Source of the DNA: Varanus komodoensis
Taxonomy: Eukaryota > Chordata > Lepidosauria > Squamata > Varanidae
Direction of reading: 5' to 3'
Length of the DNA stretch: 64,000 nt
NCBI RefSeq assembly: GCF_004798865.1
Contig: NW_025336481.1
Location: 18,700,438 to 18,764,437, forward strand
Each line of letters begins with the position of its first letter. Within the stretch, counting starts at the first letter, position 1. The notes below the pieces were generated by a model. It was not told the DNA's origin, searched no databases, and saw only the letters and a program-made list of their open reading frames with translations. The position numbers were made by a program, and so were the translations under genes. Positions 23,881 to 36,400 of this stretch are shown one piece after another.

Positions 23881-24328
23881 TACGCGCAAGCGGACTCGAG
23901 CGACCGGGGCCGCCCGCGACTTTAAAGTTTACACTTGAATCGCTCAGAAGCTTCCTGCCTGCTTATGCATATTCAAACCGGGGCGGTGGAGCGGCAGGCA
24001 GGGAGGGGATTGCCCGGCATCCAAATGAAAGCTGCTGATCGCTGACGCGCCATCACACCACGAGCCGCTCTGCCCGCTCATTGGCCGGCGGGGACCTGGC
24101 CTCATTGACAACAAACCCACGGACAGCGCCGCCCGCTGAGGTTTCCGACAGGTGGATGGGCGGAGTACGCGCGGGGCTAGCCCAAGATGGCGCCGCTTGG
24201 GGCCCGGAGCCTGAGCTGAGGGAGCGCCGGCAGGCTGGGGAAGGGTTAATGCGCTGGGTGTTGCCGCCGTTCCCTCGCACGAGCTGAGCTGCTCGGGTTG
24301 GTGCTGGGCCGGGCGCGCCTAGCCGGCA
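23880..24328 (+). promoter_or_regulatory. SREBF2: SREBF2 promoter and 5' UTR (CpG-rich)
   Basis: Composition changes sharply to GC- and CpG-rich. Visible sites include GC boxes (23,980-23,986 and 24,158-24,163), an SRE-like ATCACACCAC (24,052-24,061), an inverted CCAAT box ATTGG (24,080-24,084), and a YY1-like AAGATGGCG (24,184-24,192). There is no TATA box near the start. Transcription probably begins between about 24,100 and 24,300; the exact site cannot be read. The region continues as 5' UTR to the ATG at 24,329. Confidence 0.8.
24052..24084 (+). promoter_or_regulatory. SREBF2: SRE-like site plus inverted CCAAT (NF-Y) box
   Basis: ATCACACCAC differs by one base from the classic sterol regulatory element ATCACCCCAC. 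ATTGG starts 18 bases after it ends. SREBP binds weakly alone and needs NF-Y or Sp1 nearby; the mammalian SREBF2 promoter is known to use such an SRE/NF-Y pair for self-activation at low sterol. The pairing here suggests the loop is conserved. This is inferred from sequence only. Confidence 0.65.
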
Positions 24329-24416
24329 ATGGAGAGTAACGGCGAGCTGAGCAGCATGGAGACCATGGAGACCCTGACGGAGCTCGGCGACGAGCTCACG
24401 CTGGGCGACATTGACG
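24329..24416 (+). CDS. SREBF2: SREBF2 exon 1 (coding part)
   Basis: ATG at 24,329 is in fair context (cggcaATGG). It encodes [18 protein letters not shown] and [11 protein letters not shown] plus one base, with donor gtgagt. Human reads [18 protein letters not shown]... This is the acidic activation segment. Confidence 0.97.
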
Positions 24417-27400
24417 GTGAGTGCCGCGCGCAGGGCTGGCGCTCGGCTGCGCCCACCAGCGCCCCCCTCAGAAAGAGGAGCCGCGCCGCGAAGGGAAGGC
24501 GCTGCTAGGCACGGAGGTTCCTGGCTTGGCCTGCAGTAGAGCGGCGAAGGCGCCGCGAGTTCTTTGGCATCGGAGAAGATACTGCCTCAGCTGTGCCACT
24601 CGTCCCCTACTCGCCGGTGGGCCACCTGAGAGCCTGGAATCTTTTCAGTGCGATGCAGTCGGCAGGTGTGGCGACACCAAAGTTCTCAGGCTCTCTCAGG
24701 CTCTCTCCCTCCCCGAAATTCACGATACCGAATTGGGCTGGGATGTCTTTCTAGAGAATACACAGTAGACTTAAAGCACAAGCCTTAGGCATACTTGCCT
24801 GAGAGTAAGTTGTAAACCCTGCTGTATATGTGCTAGAATTGCAGTGCATCGCATACACACTTACTTAGGAGTACGTCTGGTTGGATTTAGTGGGCCTTCC
24901 TTCTGAATAGACATGCCCAGGATTGCATTGTTCCATCTCTTCCAGCCCAAAACAGCTCAAAGTATACGGAATGTTTTCTGTAGTCGGAGTACATCGTTTA
25001 GGATGTGATGTAGGTATCCTGGTGCGTGTGTGTTATAGAATGTCTGCTAATATTCCAGAAGTTGTGATAATACCCTACTCAGTTGCATTACTTGGCAGGT
25101 GATATTTGCCATCTGTGCAAAACTTTAATATATCCATGTACTTTGTGGCAGAAGGAAGTAGTGTGAATGTGAACATGCATGTGAGTGGGTAGTTGGGTTG
25201 GATAGTGTTAAAAAGGAAGTCATAGTGAGATACATTATTTTCTGGAAGGCTCTCATTTGGGAGTAGGGCTTATGCAGTGTATGAGACGTTATTTTGGCCA
25301 TATGTCACCCATAGAATCGAGCCTTTCCTTACTTTGTTGTAGTACGTGTGTGGCATGGGAGGTAGATTTATTTTCAACCTGGCTGCACTTGCTGCTAGCT
25401 GTTCATAAATTGGGGAGTCAGCATAATGTCAGAAGATGCTATTTGGCACCCTTATTTTAAATTGTTTTTCTTAGGAAAAAACCCCACTGAAGTATGGGAT
25501 GAATAATGTGGTCTACCATAAAGATGCAGATTTGTAGCCCAATACACCAGTCAGGAAATAACTTCAAAATGCTGTAGCCAGATTTATATGTTGGAGTTTT
25601 AGTATTAAAAAGTGTACAACAAATGGAAATAAAAGAAGTGGAACCTGTTTTTTTTGGAGTTATGCCTGTTTTTCCTGCACTCTTAGGTTTGTACGCATGC
25701 TATTAATAAAGCTAAGGCATCTTTTCAGAAGTTTTAAAAAAGCATTCTTCCACAATCAAGACATCACAATTTTTCTGTAAACAGTTATCACCTTTGTTAA
25801 AAAATGCATAAAAGTCACCCCCTTCAGAAAAAGTCTGGTAAATGCAATATAGTCTGTCAGAAGTTTGTCCAGGCCCCAGTGCGTTCCAATCAGAAATCAT
25901 AACAAAGTTCTAGCCCTCTTTGCTTGAACTTAAAAAGAGTTATTATCTGTTTAGACATTTTGCCAAGGAAGAGACTAGGAGTGAGAAGATCAAAATCACG
26001 TCCAGTTGACTAACTTTAGATTTCTATTCATCAATTACTCTGTCTTTTCTGAGAAATACCTTAATAGTGCAGCTAGCAAAGTTTTTATACATAATCTTAG
26101 AAGTATCTGTGCTGTCTTTTCCTGCTATTACTGTGTATTTGTGGTGGGATATAGTCTGTTTCTGCGACTTGCTTTTGGTAGGATATCAATACAAATGCTA
26201 GTTGTATTTCATTTTTATGAGAAGGTAGTTTTCTTTGGTATTTTTAAACTGAGCAGTCTGGAGTGTTTACTAAGAATGTATTCAAAGCTGTTGGACTACA
26301 CATTTTGTAGAATATGTGGGGGAAAACTGTTATACTATACAGTACTTATACTGTTTACAACTACCTAGCTTTTTTTTATTTGTACATGATGATATTTTCC
26401 ACTATTTTGAGTGACATGTCACTGAAGAATAACTTGATAGATCAGTAGTCATTACCTGTCTCTTTTAAGTGATGCTTGCTCAAGTTCCCACATGGACTGC
26501 ATCTCCCACAGGTTCACTATTGTTGTCTGTGCCAACTCTGTGGGCTGGCATAGACTTGATGTGCACTAAAGCATCCTGCACAGCAGGAAAGCTATGGCAA
26601 ATCTAGACAGCATACTAAAAAGCAGAGACATCACCCTGCCAACAAAAGTGCGTATAGTCAAGGCTATGGTTTTCCCTGTTGCAATATATGGCTGTGAAAG
26701 CTGGACCATAAGGAAGGCTGAGCGCCAAAGGATTGAGGCCTTTGAATTGTGATGCTGGAGGAGACTCCTGCGAGTCCCTTGGACCGCAAGGCGATCAAAC
26801 CGGTCAGTCCTAGAAGAGATCAACCCTGACTGCTCTTTAGAAGGCCAAATACTTTGAAGATGAAACTCAAATACTTTGGCCACCTAATGAGAAGGAAGGA
26901 CTCCCTGGAGAAGAGCCTAATGTTGGGAACAATAGATGGCAAAAGGAAAAGGGGACGGCAGAGGATGAGGTGGCTAGATGGAGTCACTGAAGCAGTTGGT
27001 GTGAGCTTGTGTGGACTCCGGGGGATGGTGGAGGACAGGAAGGCCTGGAGGAATGTTGTCCATGGGGTCGCCATGGGTCGGACACGACTTCGCGACTAAC
27101 AGTGACAACAACAACAAAAGCATCCTGCATATAAACTCCTGCAGACTGGAAGCAGATACTCCTTGTTCCTAGATTGAGAGCCAGATAGAGAAATTCTAAC
27201 CTGATTGGCTACCTGTACTGGTACTCTCGAGTGCCGAAGAATTGAGGCCTTTGAATTGTGCTGGACTGCAAGGAGATCAAACCAGCTAGTCTTAGAGGAG
27301 ATCAACCCTGACTGCTCTTTAAAAGGCCAGATACTGAAGATGAAACTCAAATACTTTGGCCACCTAATGAGAAGGAAGGACTCCCTGGAGAAGAGCCTAA

Positions 27401-30400
27401 TGGTGGGAACGATTGACGGCAAAAGAAGAAGGGGATGGCAGAGGATGAGGTGGCTGGATGGAGTCACTGAGGCAGTTGGTGTGAGCTTGGGTGGACTCTG
27501 GGGGATGGTGGAGATAGGAGAGCCTGAAGGAATGTTGCCCATGGGGTCATGATGCATTGGGCACGACTTTGCAAATAACATAACATAACATAACTAGTCC
27601 TCTCAATCTTGGCTTCAGGTTCTTATGGATGGTATCCAGGCCTAGTCATTCTTCAAGTAGACCAATGGGGCTTAAATTAGTTATGGCTTACAATTTCTGT
27701 TCATTTCAGTTATTCTGCTCTAAGTATGACTAGGTCTGGATCTAGTCTTACAATCTGTTCAGCTCCCATACTTTAACTTTTTATACCTTAAGTTTTCCAG
27801 CAACATTTTAAAGAGAACTAAAAGTAGCTGTATGGCCGTTGGGGACATCAGTACGAAGTCCTTGCTGCCCCACCTTGTAAAAGCCAGTTCAGTTCCTTTT
27901 CCTTGGCCATTTTTAGCATCGCTCAAAATAATTTGTCAACATATTCCTGGATACTGTCCCTACTGTCGGGAAACATTGCCCAACATCTTTTTACTCAAAC
28001 ACTTCTTTCCTTGTTGTACCTACTTGCTGATTTCTAATGCTCTTACTATTTCTACAGTTCAGTTTATCTGTTTGTCCAGATGGGGAAAATTGTTTGTCAA
28101 AGAGAAAAAATGCTTTGTTTAAGAGAACTCTAAAATATCTGGATACTTGTAATTATTGAAAATGAATACTGGCTAACAGCAAGATGATAAAACAGATTTA
28201 TTTTATATGTTCCAATTTATTAAATTGTAAGGATGATGAATTAGCATGAAACATTAGGTTGCATTACTGTTCTTTTATTATGTTTTGCTGGAGTTTATGA
28301 TATGGGGAAAGTTGGTCATATAATAAGAAGCAGAAAGTTTGCCATTACTGTCTGGTAACATCAACAGTCCTTTTTATTAGCATTGCCAACCAAGAGTTTT
28401 ACCAGCATTTTGTCTAAGAATACCCCAGTATAATTTTTATTTTCTCCAGATACTGCATATTAGAGTAGCTTTACCTTTTATATGATGAACAGGATTGCTG
28501 TGGATATACAGATATTACATGTAATGGACTGAATCCAAATTTGGTCATAGTTAGCATAGAAATCGTTGGAATCAATTGAAGTTAAGTTGACTAGCTTGAT
28601 GGTAGATTTCAATGGGTGTTCTCTTAACTATGACTGTAATCCATATAACTGTCAAACCTGTATAGTTGTGTGTCTGCATTTTAGTATTGTGAACACATGT
28701 GTTGGAATCTTATTCAGACAAGGGTTACTTGCACGTTTGAAGATACAAGCACACCCATTTTTTTTTCTTTCATGTCTTGTGTTTAACTCTGATACACAGC
28801 AATTATATTTGCTGCAGAAAGTTTGGGATTGCCCTTTAGTCCTGTTACCTTACTGATGAGTCTCCACTTTTCAGTGCTTCCTGAGAGGTGTTGTTCCAAG
28901 TAAAATTGTGAACAACTTTGTGACTGACTCTACAAGGCTTCCAGTAATGGCCTTTTAGCACCTTTGGCAGCTCAGCCTCTGAGTGCCTGCCCTTTGGCAC
29001 TGTGTATTCCATTCTGGTAAGAACATATTGCCATCAGTTCAGCTTTCATGGTGTAGTGCCTTGTTAGCACATAACATGCCTGAATGGTGATTCTGTTCTA
29101 TATACCTTTAGCCCATCCATTTGTCTTGGAAAGAAATGGATGCCCCCAACAAGAGTTCATTAGTGGAAGTGTTGAATTTATGGAAAATAAATGTCTGTTC
29201 TTTAAGAAATCCAGCTGGAATGTTGAAGCTGTTTTCAGTGTAGTGTAGCTGTTGAGGAAAGAGATGAATAAACTAGAAGAATTTGTGAGATGTATGATGA
29301 AACTCAGACATGAAAAAATATTTCAGATTCATAGGACACATCAAATTTTAAAGCACAAATCTCTGTTCTTAGCTGAAAAAATGATTGCATTCCTTGTGTG
29401 CATATCAGATCCTGGTCAGTTTGGTGGCTTTTGATATTTTCAGCCCTTGTGTAGCTTTTGGAATGAACAGGTATGCTAGGTAAGACAAGAGAGGGTAGGT
29501 GCATATTTCAACGTAACTGCTGTTCACAGCTTCTTAGGGAAGGGCTAGAGGGAATATGTTTAAACTGAAAACACATGTTCAGAAACTAAGATCAATATTT
29601 GCTGTTTTGCCGAAAAATGCCTTGCTATGCATTGATCTGATACATACAACATTTGCCACTGATTGATGCATTCAGGACAGAATCTTATGGCCTCCCAACT
29701 TGGAGGGCCTTAAGGTTACTTTGGAGTTAGGGCTACAGAGGCCAAGCTCCTGACCCACCAGCATGGAAAGAACTGCACTGACTGTCTCTTTGAGACCTCA
29801 AATTGGAGAGAACAAAAAGGGGTGTACCAGTGAAGTGGAGGAGACTGGGGTCAATGGACTACGTTGCTTCACATCAATGCCAGAGCCTCCTTTCCTCCCT
29901 AGTGCTAAACTAAGATATGAGAAAATAGCTTTCTAGAGAAAATACATGGTGGGCAGCATCTGTCTCTGTGTCTCAGTTTGTGCATTGTAAGCCTCCAACT
30001 GCTGTCTGTCTCAGAAAGCACAGGATTGCACCTTCAGCTTGCTATCTTCATTTAGAGACTGGGTCTTTGTAAACTCCTGATGTCATGGCCACAATATCTT
30101 GCTGAATTATTGGACATTTATATTTATGCTCTCTGCTCCCTGCTTTTTGTACCATCTAGCATGATGCTGTGCTTTGAAGAATTCAGATGTTTGTAAATTT
30201 TTGTGAAATTTTGCTCGATCCTAATAAAGATATTGCCCAGCTGTGGAGTTTTGAATTTTTTCCCTTGTGGAGTAGCTGATCTTTCTTTTTTATTTTTATA
30301 GACTCTTGATGTAATGTTCTATTGACTGTTCTTTTTTTTAAACCATTTTTTCCTAAATGAGTTTTACAATCCAATGTAATTGTTAGAACCCTGCAATGCT

Positions 30401-33400
30401 ATATGAAGGATTGTGAGGGGCTCATTCAGTTGCTGGAGTTTACAGTCTGGAAAGGAGCCTATAAATGGATTAAAAAGCTACATGAAAAGTCCAGAAATTA
30501 GTGAGTGATTCTAGAAACACTGAGTATGTCTGGATCCAATGATCCTAGCTGGTCTTTGCAGTTATATGAATTTTGAATTTGATCATCCCCATTCCTTCAT
30601 AAAATGTGTAGCAATTTTGCAGACATATAATCAAGACTATTTGAAAACCAGTGTAGCATAGCAGTTAAGAGTGAGAGGTTCTAGGACTCAGGTGATCTGG
30701 ATTCTAGCCATGGAGCCAACTGGGTGACTTTGGGCCAGTCACAGACTCCCAGCCTAACCTACCTCACCGGGTCATTGTTGTGGGGTTAAGACTGAGAGCA
30801 GCAGGAGAAGAATGATGTAAGTAGCCTTGAGTTCTTTAAAAAAATAAAAAAGCAGGATATTTGGTGAATCAAAATTGGTGCAGTTGATTTTGAGAGCAGG
30901 GTGTGGTAGTGAATCACCAACCAAGCCCAGAGGTGAGTAAAATGATCAAGCAATGTCTGTGCAGTCTTTCTACTCCTCCCAGTCTCCATTAGTACTAGCT
31001 GCAGTTGGATGGAATTTGTATGGTGTTTCCTTTGCATTCCCCCCACCCCCCCCAAAAAAAAAAAAAAGGATACAGTTAGAAAGGAAAATTAGAATGACCA
31101 AGGGGATGGAGTAACTCTCCTGTAAGGAAAGGTTACAACATCTGGGATTGGTTAATGTAAAGATGAGAAGGGGAAGCAATGAGATATGATAAAGGTCTAT
31201 AAAATTTTGCATAGCATGGAGAAAGTAGAGAAGGAAGTACTTTTCTCCCGCTTTCATAATACTAGAACTCTGGGGTTCATGAACTTGATTGCTGGGAGAC
31301 TCAGGACAGAAAAAAGAAAGTACGTCTTTACACACCACATAGTGAAACTATGGAATTCACTTCTTAGCCTTTTGGCTAAGATGAAGGGAAGTATAGCACA
31401 ATATACAGTGATGGCCACCAATTTCAAGAGTTTTAAAAGGGGACTGGATAAACTAATGAAGAAGAAGGTTCTCATTGTCTTCTAATCCTGGGGCTTCATA
31501 GTGTCTCTAGTATCAGAAGCAATATTTCTATGTACACAAGTTGATGGAGAATTTGGGTGGGTGCTTTTGCACTCACTCCGTGTTTGTGGGTTTCTCATGG
31601 ACAGCTGGTTGTTTGCTGTATTGACAGAATAGTGGACAAGATGGGCCCTTGCTTTGGTTCAGCATGGCTCTTTGTATTTTCTTAACTTGGTTCTCTCCAG
31701 TGGTCTGGGATTTAGCTCACATCAAACCCAGACATCATGGCCCCTGGTTGGGAATGCTGGGTGTTATAGCCTAAGAACATGTGAAGAGTACCACTGGGAG
31801 TTATAGTCTAAAAACATTTGGAGAAGTCTGAGTTTAAATGGACTATAACTGTTGTGTTAAATCTGGCACATTCCCAAGTATAGTTAGTTATTCTGTGCCG
31901 AAGGAATCTCTTCATTTTTCTTTGTGATTTAAATCATCGTTTAAGTCAACTGAAAGGGTATATGCAGTAGTTATAAGACAGGGAACTCCAGTCTCACTTC
32001 ATCCGTTCCTTCTCTTTGTGAATTACAAACTTTTAGTGTATTTTACAGCAGCAGCAACAGGAGACAGTGAACTAGTTAACACAATTGTGGTGTACTCAGT
32101 GGTTATTTGGGGGGTATTGCCCATTTGAAAAAGCCTTGCTGCCCAGGTTCAGATGATGTGGCAAGTTACACCAGCAATATAATGAAGGAAATTTGGCCAT
32201 CATCCATTATGGCTTATTGTCCACACCATTAATATATGAATTTGGTCCCTGTAGGAGAAAGGGCCATATGTAGTTCTTCATGAAAAGGGAAATAAGGAGA
32301 AATCTGATTATATTTTAAACAAATGCCTGTACACCATAAGACCATTGGTCCATCTGTAACCCAGTGTTGCCTATGTTCAGTGGTAGGGGCTCCCTCAACT
32401 TTGAGATAGATACTTTTCCAGCCAAGCTGTTTTAATGAAATAATAATGATTATACTTAGAACTTGTGGCCTATCTTGAACTATAGTCTAATACTGTGATT
32501 ATTTTAATTTTTCGTTGATCTTGGGGTCAATTTGATATGAGTTACATTTTTAACCAAGTGTGCTTAATCTGACCTTTAAAGAAATATTTTGAAGAAAAAA
32601 ACAGATATGGGGTGCCTATCTGAAATGTGCTTGTGAATAGAACTGAGGACCTGTCTTAATGTTTGAGCCATAAGTGCTGTTTGGCAAGAATGAGAGAAAA
32701 AGCAACCAGGAGGGAACAATTTTCAGCAAAATGCTTGTAACTGGGGCCTCACAGCTACCTTTTCTGGATTATAAAAGTGGCCAAATTAAGTACACTTGGT
32801 TGAGAAGGTGACTAATGTTGTGGGTAGACTGGCCTTCACACAGGTTTGTTAATTAGTACTCTATTAAAAACAAAGGGATGCAGTTTGTTTACCTTTGGCA
32901 TTCCCTTATGAGATGCCTAGGATCTTGAATCGGACTAATTGGCTTGTTCCTTCCCTGTCTCCCAGGGCATACATGATACCTTTTCATCTTTCAAGTTTTA
33001 CCGCATATAGGAAGCCTTCCATATTAAGGATAAAATGTATGTTTGTTATATCATTAAACTAGAATTCATGCATGAACAACTCTGAGTTTCAAAAGGTTTC
33101 TTAGAAGAAAAATGGCCTGATCTGCACTTTTTCATTTTCTTGTTATAGTGACCTTTTTGCATGTATTTTCTGCTTTTATAACATTATATGTGCCCTTGTT
33201 CCCTAACATTTTCTATATTCATTGCTTACTTTTTGGAGTAAGGGGAGGAAGAAGCTTTAGAGTTTGGAGTTGGACTGGACTTTGTTTCCATGTTTTATTG
33301 CTTTTTTACTTGAAAAGCTAGTTTGACAGGTGGGTTAGAATTCTTCTTTACAGTTTTAAAACAAGTACATTTCAGATTTTTTTTTAATACAGAAGCTATC

Positions 33401-36400
33401 ATATCAGAAATAGCTTTTTTGGACATTGGTGCTACTACAGTCTAACCTCAGTGGGATAAAGTGATCAGTAAATGACAACAGTTACAATTTAATTGTGACC
33501 CAAGGGTTGTGTGATGAAAATTTAGCCTGTTGTAGTGGTTCCCTTAGGTTTACAACTTCCTTGGCTGAGCTAGTTACATCAGTCTTGGAAGGAGTTCAAA
33601 AGATCAGAAACCATTGTTCTGTAAGTGCTTTTGCTAAAAGGGCTTCTCTTACCCCTGGCAAATTACTTTCAAAAAAGCCTTAGGGATAGCCTGTTTGGTT
33701 ACTTCCATGGCTATTTTGGGGAGCAGTAGGAGGACAGGCTGAACTAGAATGTTGGATTTCTTTGACAATATTGTCAATTAAATAGAGCAGACTCACAGGG
33801 TGTAAGGTTGTAGAAGATTTCTTGATGTGGACTACTCCTAGCCTTAGGTGATGTGGGTGGGGGGAGATAAGGTAATGTGTGGGTATCTGTGTCTATGGGA
33901 TAGAGAGATAAGGTGTGAGGTTGGTCTTCCTAAGTGTTGGGTGGGAAGTTGCCAGAGAAGGCACATGCTTCTTAGTGATCCTGGAGAAAAGTTTCATCAT
34001 ATAACCACTTCCTGTTAGAACATCAGTGGTCATGTGGGAATAATTCAGTTTTCTAGGCTTTTGGCTTCTTGCTTCCCATAGGTATCTTTGAAACTTGCTA
34101 TAGGCTTTTGTGGTCTTCCTTCCTTCCTTGTCTTTTATCTCATCACCTCTCAGCTGAGCCCTGTCAAGTGAATAGTCTTATTTTACTCTTTGGAAAGTCT
34201 GACCAATTTTCCTTGCCTTGCATACTTAGGAAGTTTGTATAGGTATACTGCCCTGTTTCTACTGGTGATCAGTAGTTTTCTTACTTCAGCCCTCTTCCTG
34301 GGAAGGATGCACCATCAGTGAATTTAGAATAGAATAGTAGTAGAATTGGAAGACCCTAAAAGACCATTGAGTCCAACCCCCTGTTCTGCTTCCACATGTG
34401 GTTACTCATCCAGCTGTAGGCCTGTACTTTTCCAGATGAGCAAAAGTGGCTTGACATGCTAGCTTAATGTATAGCTATGCAGGCAGGAGGCTGCAGAATA
34501 AAGAGGAAATTGAAAGGTAGGTTGATGTATGGGGCTGTATATTTGTATTCTAATATTTTCTCCTGGTTCTCTGGAGAAAATGTAGAAAATAAACTTCTAC
34601 GTTTATTTACTTTTGCCATCACAGGGTCTCTTTTCTAAGGTTCCTGCTACAGGTGGATTTTCCTAAAATTAGGGAGTTTTAATCTCTAATTGGGGCAGGC
34701 TTCCCTGCTCCCACTTTAGAAATGGATTTTCAGCACACTAAGGATGGTGCCCTGTTTCACATTACTGGCTTCCCCTGGAAGTATGTGTTTGCAGAGACGT
34801 TCTTTTACTTTTTGGCTGACATGTTTATATCTTGGGGGAACAACCTGCTCATAAACTGGATTCCAGGCTGGATGATGTAACATGGATTCCATCTCATTTT
34901 ATATTGTGTACATTGCCTGTGGTTATGGGACAGCATAGAAATACATAAACAAACTACAACTTCAAGTTTAATGCTGTCTGGTGAAGAGTTTTTTCATGAA
35001 TGTAGCAATTGCCAGCCAAGGTAAATGTATCCACTGATGAGACTGTAGTGGTAAGTTCTATTTCAGCTGATTTAATTGACTGATACATAGAATTTTAGGA
35101 GGACAGGGGACAAGCCATGGGTTACTTTATAATGAAAAAAAGATGCAGGTAGCCAGTTTGGTCGATTAGGAAAAAATCTAACGGGAACAGCAAGGTAATA
35201 CTTAATTATTAATACAATTAAGATGCCACAAATTAGCAGATACTTCCTAATAAAGGGTATCATCCTGCTATTACCACTTCATGAAGTAAACTGTGGCTTC
35301 TGCTTTCAGATCTTAGAATTATATAAACTTCAAATAAAGTCTGCCAAGTGGCTTATACATATATTTTGGGCCCATGGGGTAGAAGCTGAAGCAGTTTTGT
35401 GCACTTAAGCTGAGATGGAAAGGAGTACTGGTGGGTGTCTGTAGCTGTTGGTAGCCATGCAGTATCTGCTGAAAACTAACTGCTACTGCTCTTAATATTA
35501 TAGGGCTAACATGTTGCTAGGCACTGTCAAAACATACGTACACAGACTTGAAAATATTTGATTTCTGTTTCCTTTGCTAATTTCTGTCCTTGCATACAAA
35601 TTATCAAACTGGTTATTGCTACTGGAAGTACATTGATACGCTGAAGCAGGCTACTCCTTTCATATTCTTTTACCTTATCATTTAGAGCTTTATTTTAGTA
35701 GTTACTCAGACCAATCTATATGCAATGCAAGACCTTTGAGCATATTTCTCTTCTAATGCTAGCTGAGTGGAGCAGCCATATTGGAAGAGTGGGCATTGAA
35801 TCCTTCCCTATCACTCTTTTTCAGTAAAAATTCCATCTGCTTGTAGTTTCTGTTTATCCAGCAACAAGGTGTCAAGATATCTTGTCCCTTTAAGAGTCTC
35901 TATCTCTGAAGTGACTAATGACTCCATTTTCAAATAACAGAGCTTTCATGTTCTAAACATCTATCAAAATATACCACAGGAAGGAATGAGAAAACATTCC
36001 CTCAGTCATTAGCATTTAATTCTACTTGCTTGAGTTGAAAATAGGTGCATAGCTGATTTGTGTATATGCACTGGACTTGGCAGACCTCCAGGTCCAAACC
36101 TCATTGGAGGATTCTTTTCCAAATGTAATCTCAGGAGGAAGAGAACGATGTAAGCTGCTTTGCATTTGTTTTAAGAAAAAAGCAGAATATAAATCAAATA
36201 AATAAGAGGGCCTGCCTTAATTGGGAATCAGATATGAACAGGGCATGGATAATTATGTAAGATCTGTTTTTCTCTGTAATAACCACAGCTGGAACTAATG
36301 AATTACACTTCAGGCTATAGATAAGACTAACTCTAAAAGTCCTCAAAGTCTTTCAGTAGTGAATGCATCCTCATAAAAACAGTTATACATAGTACATCTT

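Noticed and set aside
24053-24287. Overlapping open frames on both strands in the SREBF2 promoter
   Set aside because: They reflect CpG-rich composition with few stops. No protein family is recognised and the region fits promoter plus 5' UTR.
24421-24768. 115-codon open frame directly after SREBF2 exon 1
   Set aside because: It begins in the intron just after the donor and has GC-rich composition without domains; exon 1 is clearly spliced to 36,939.
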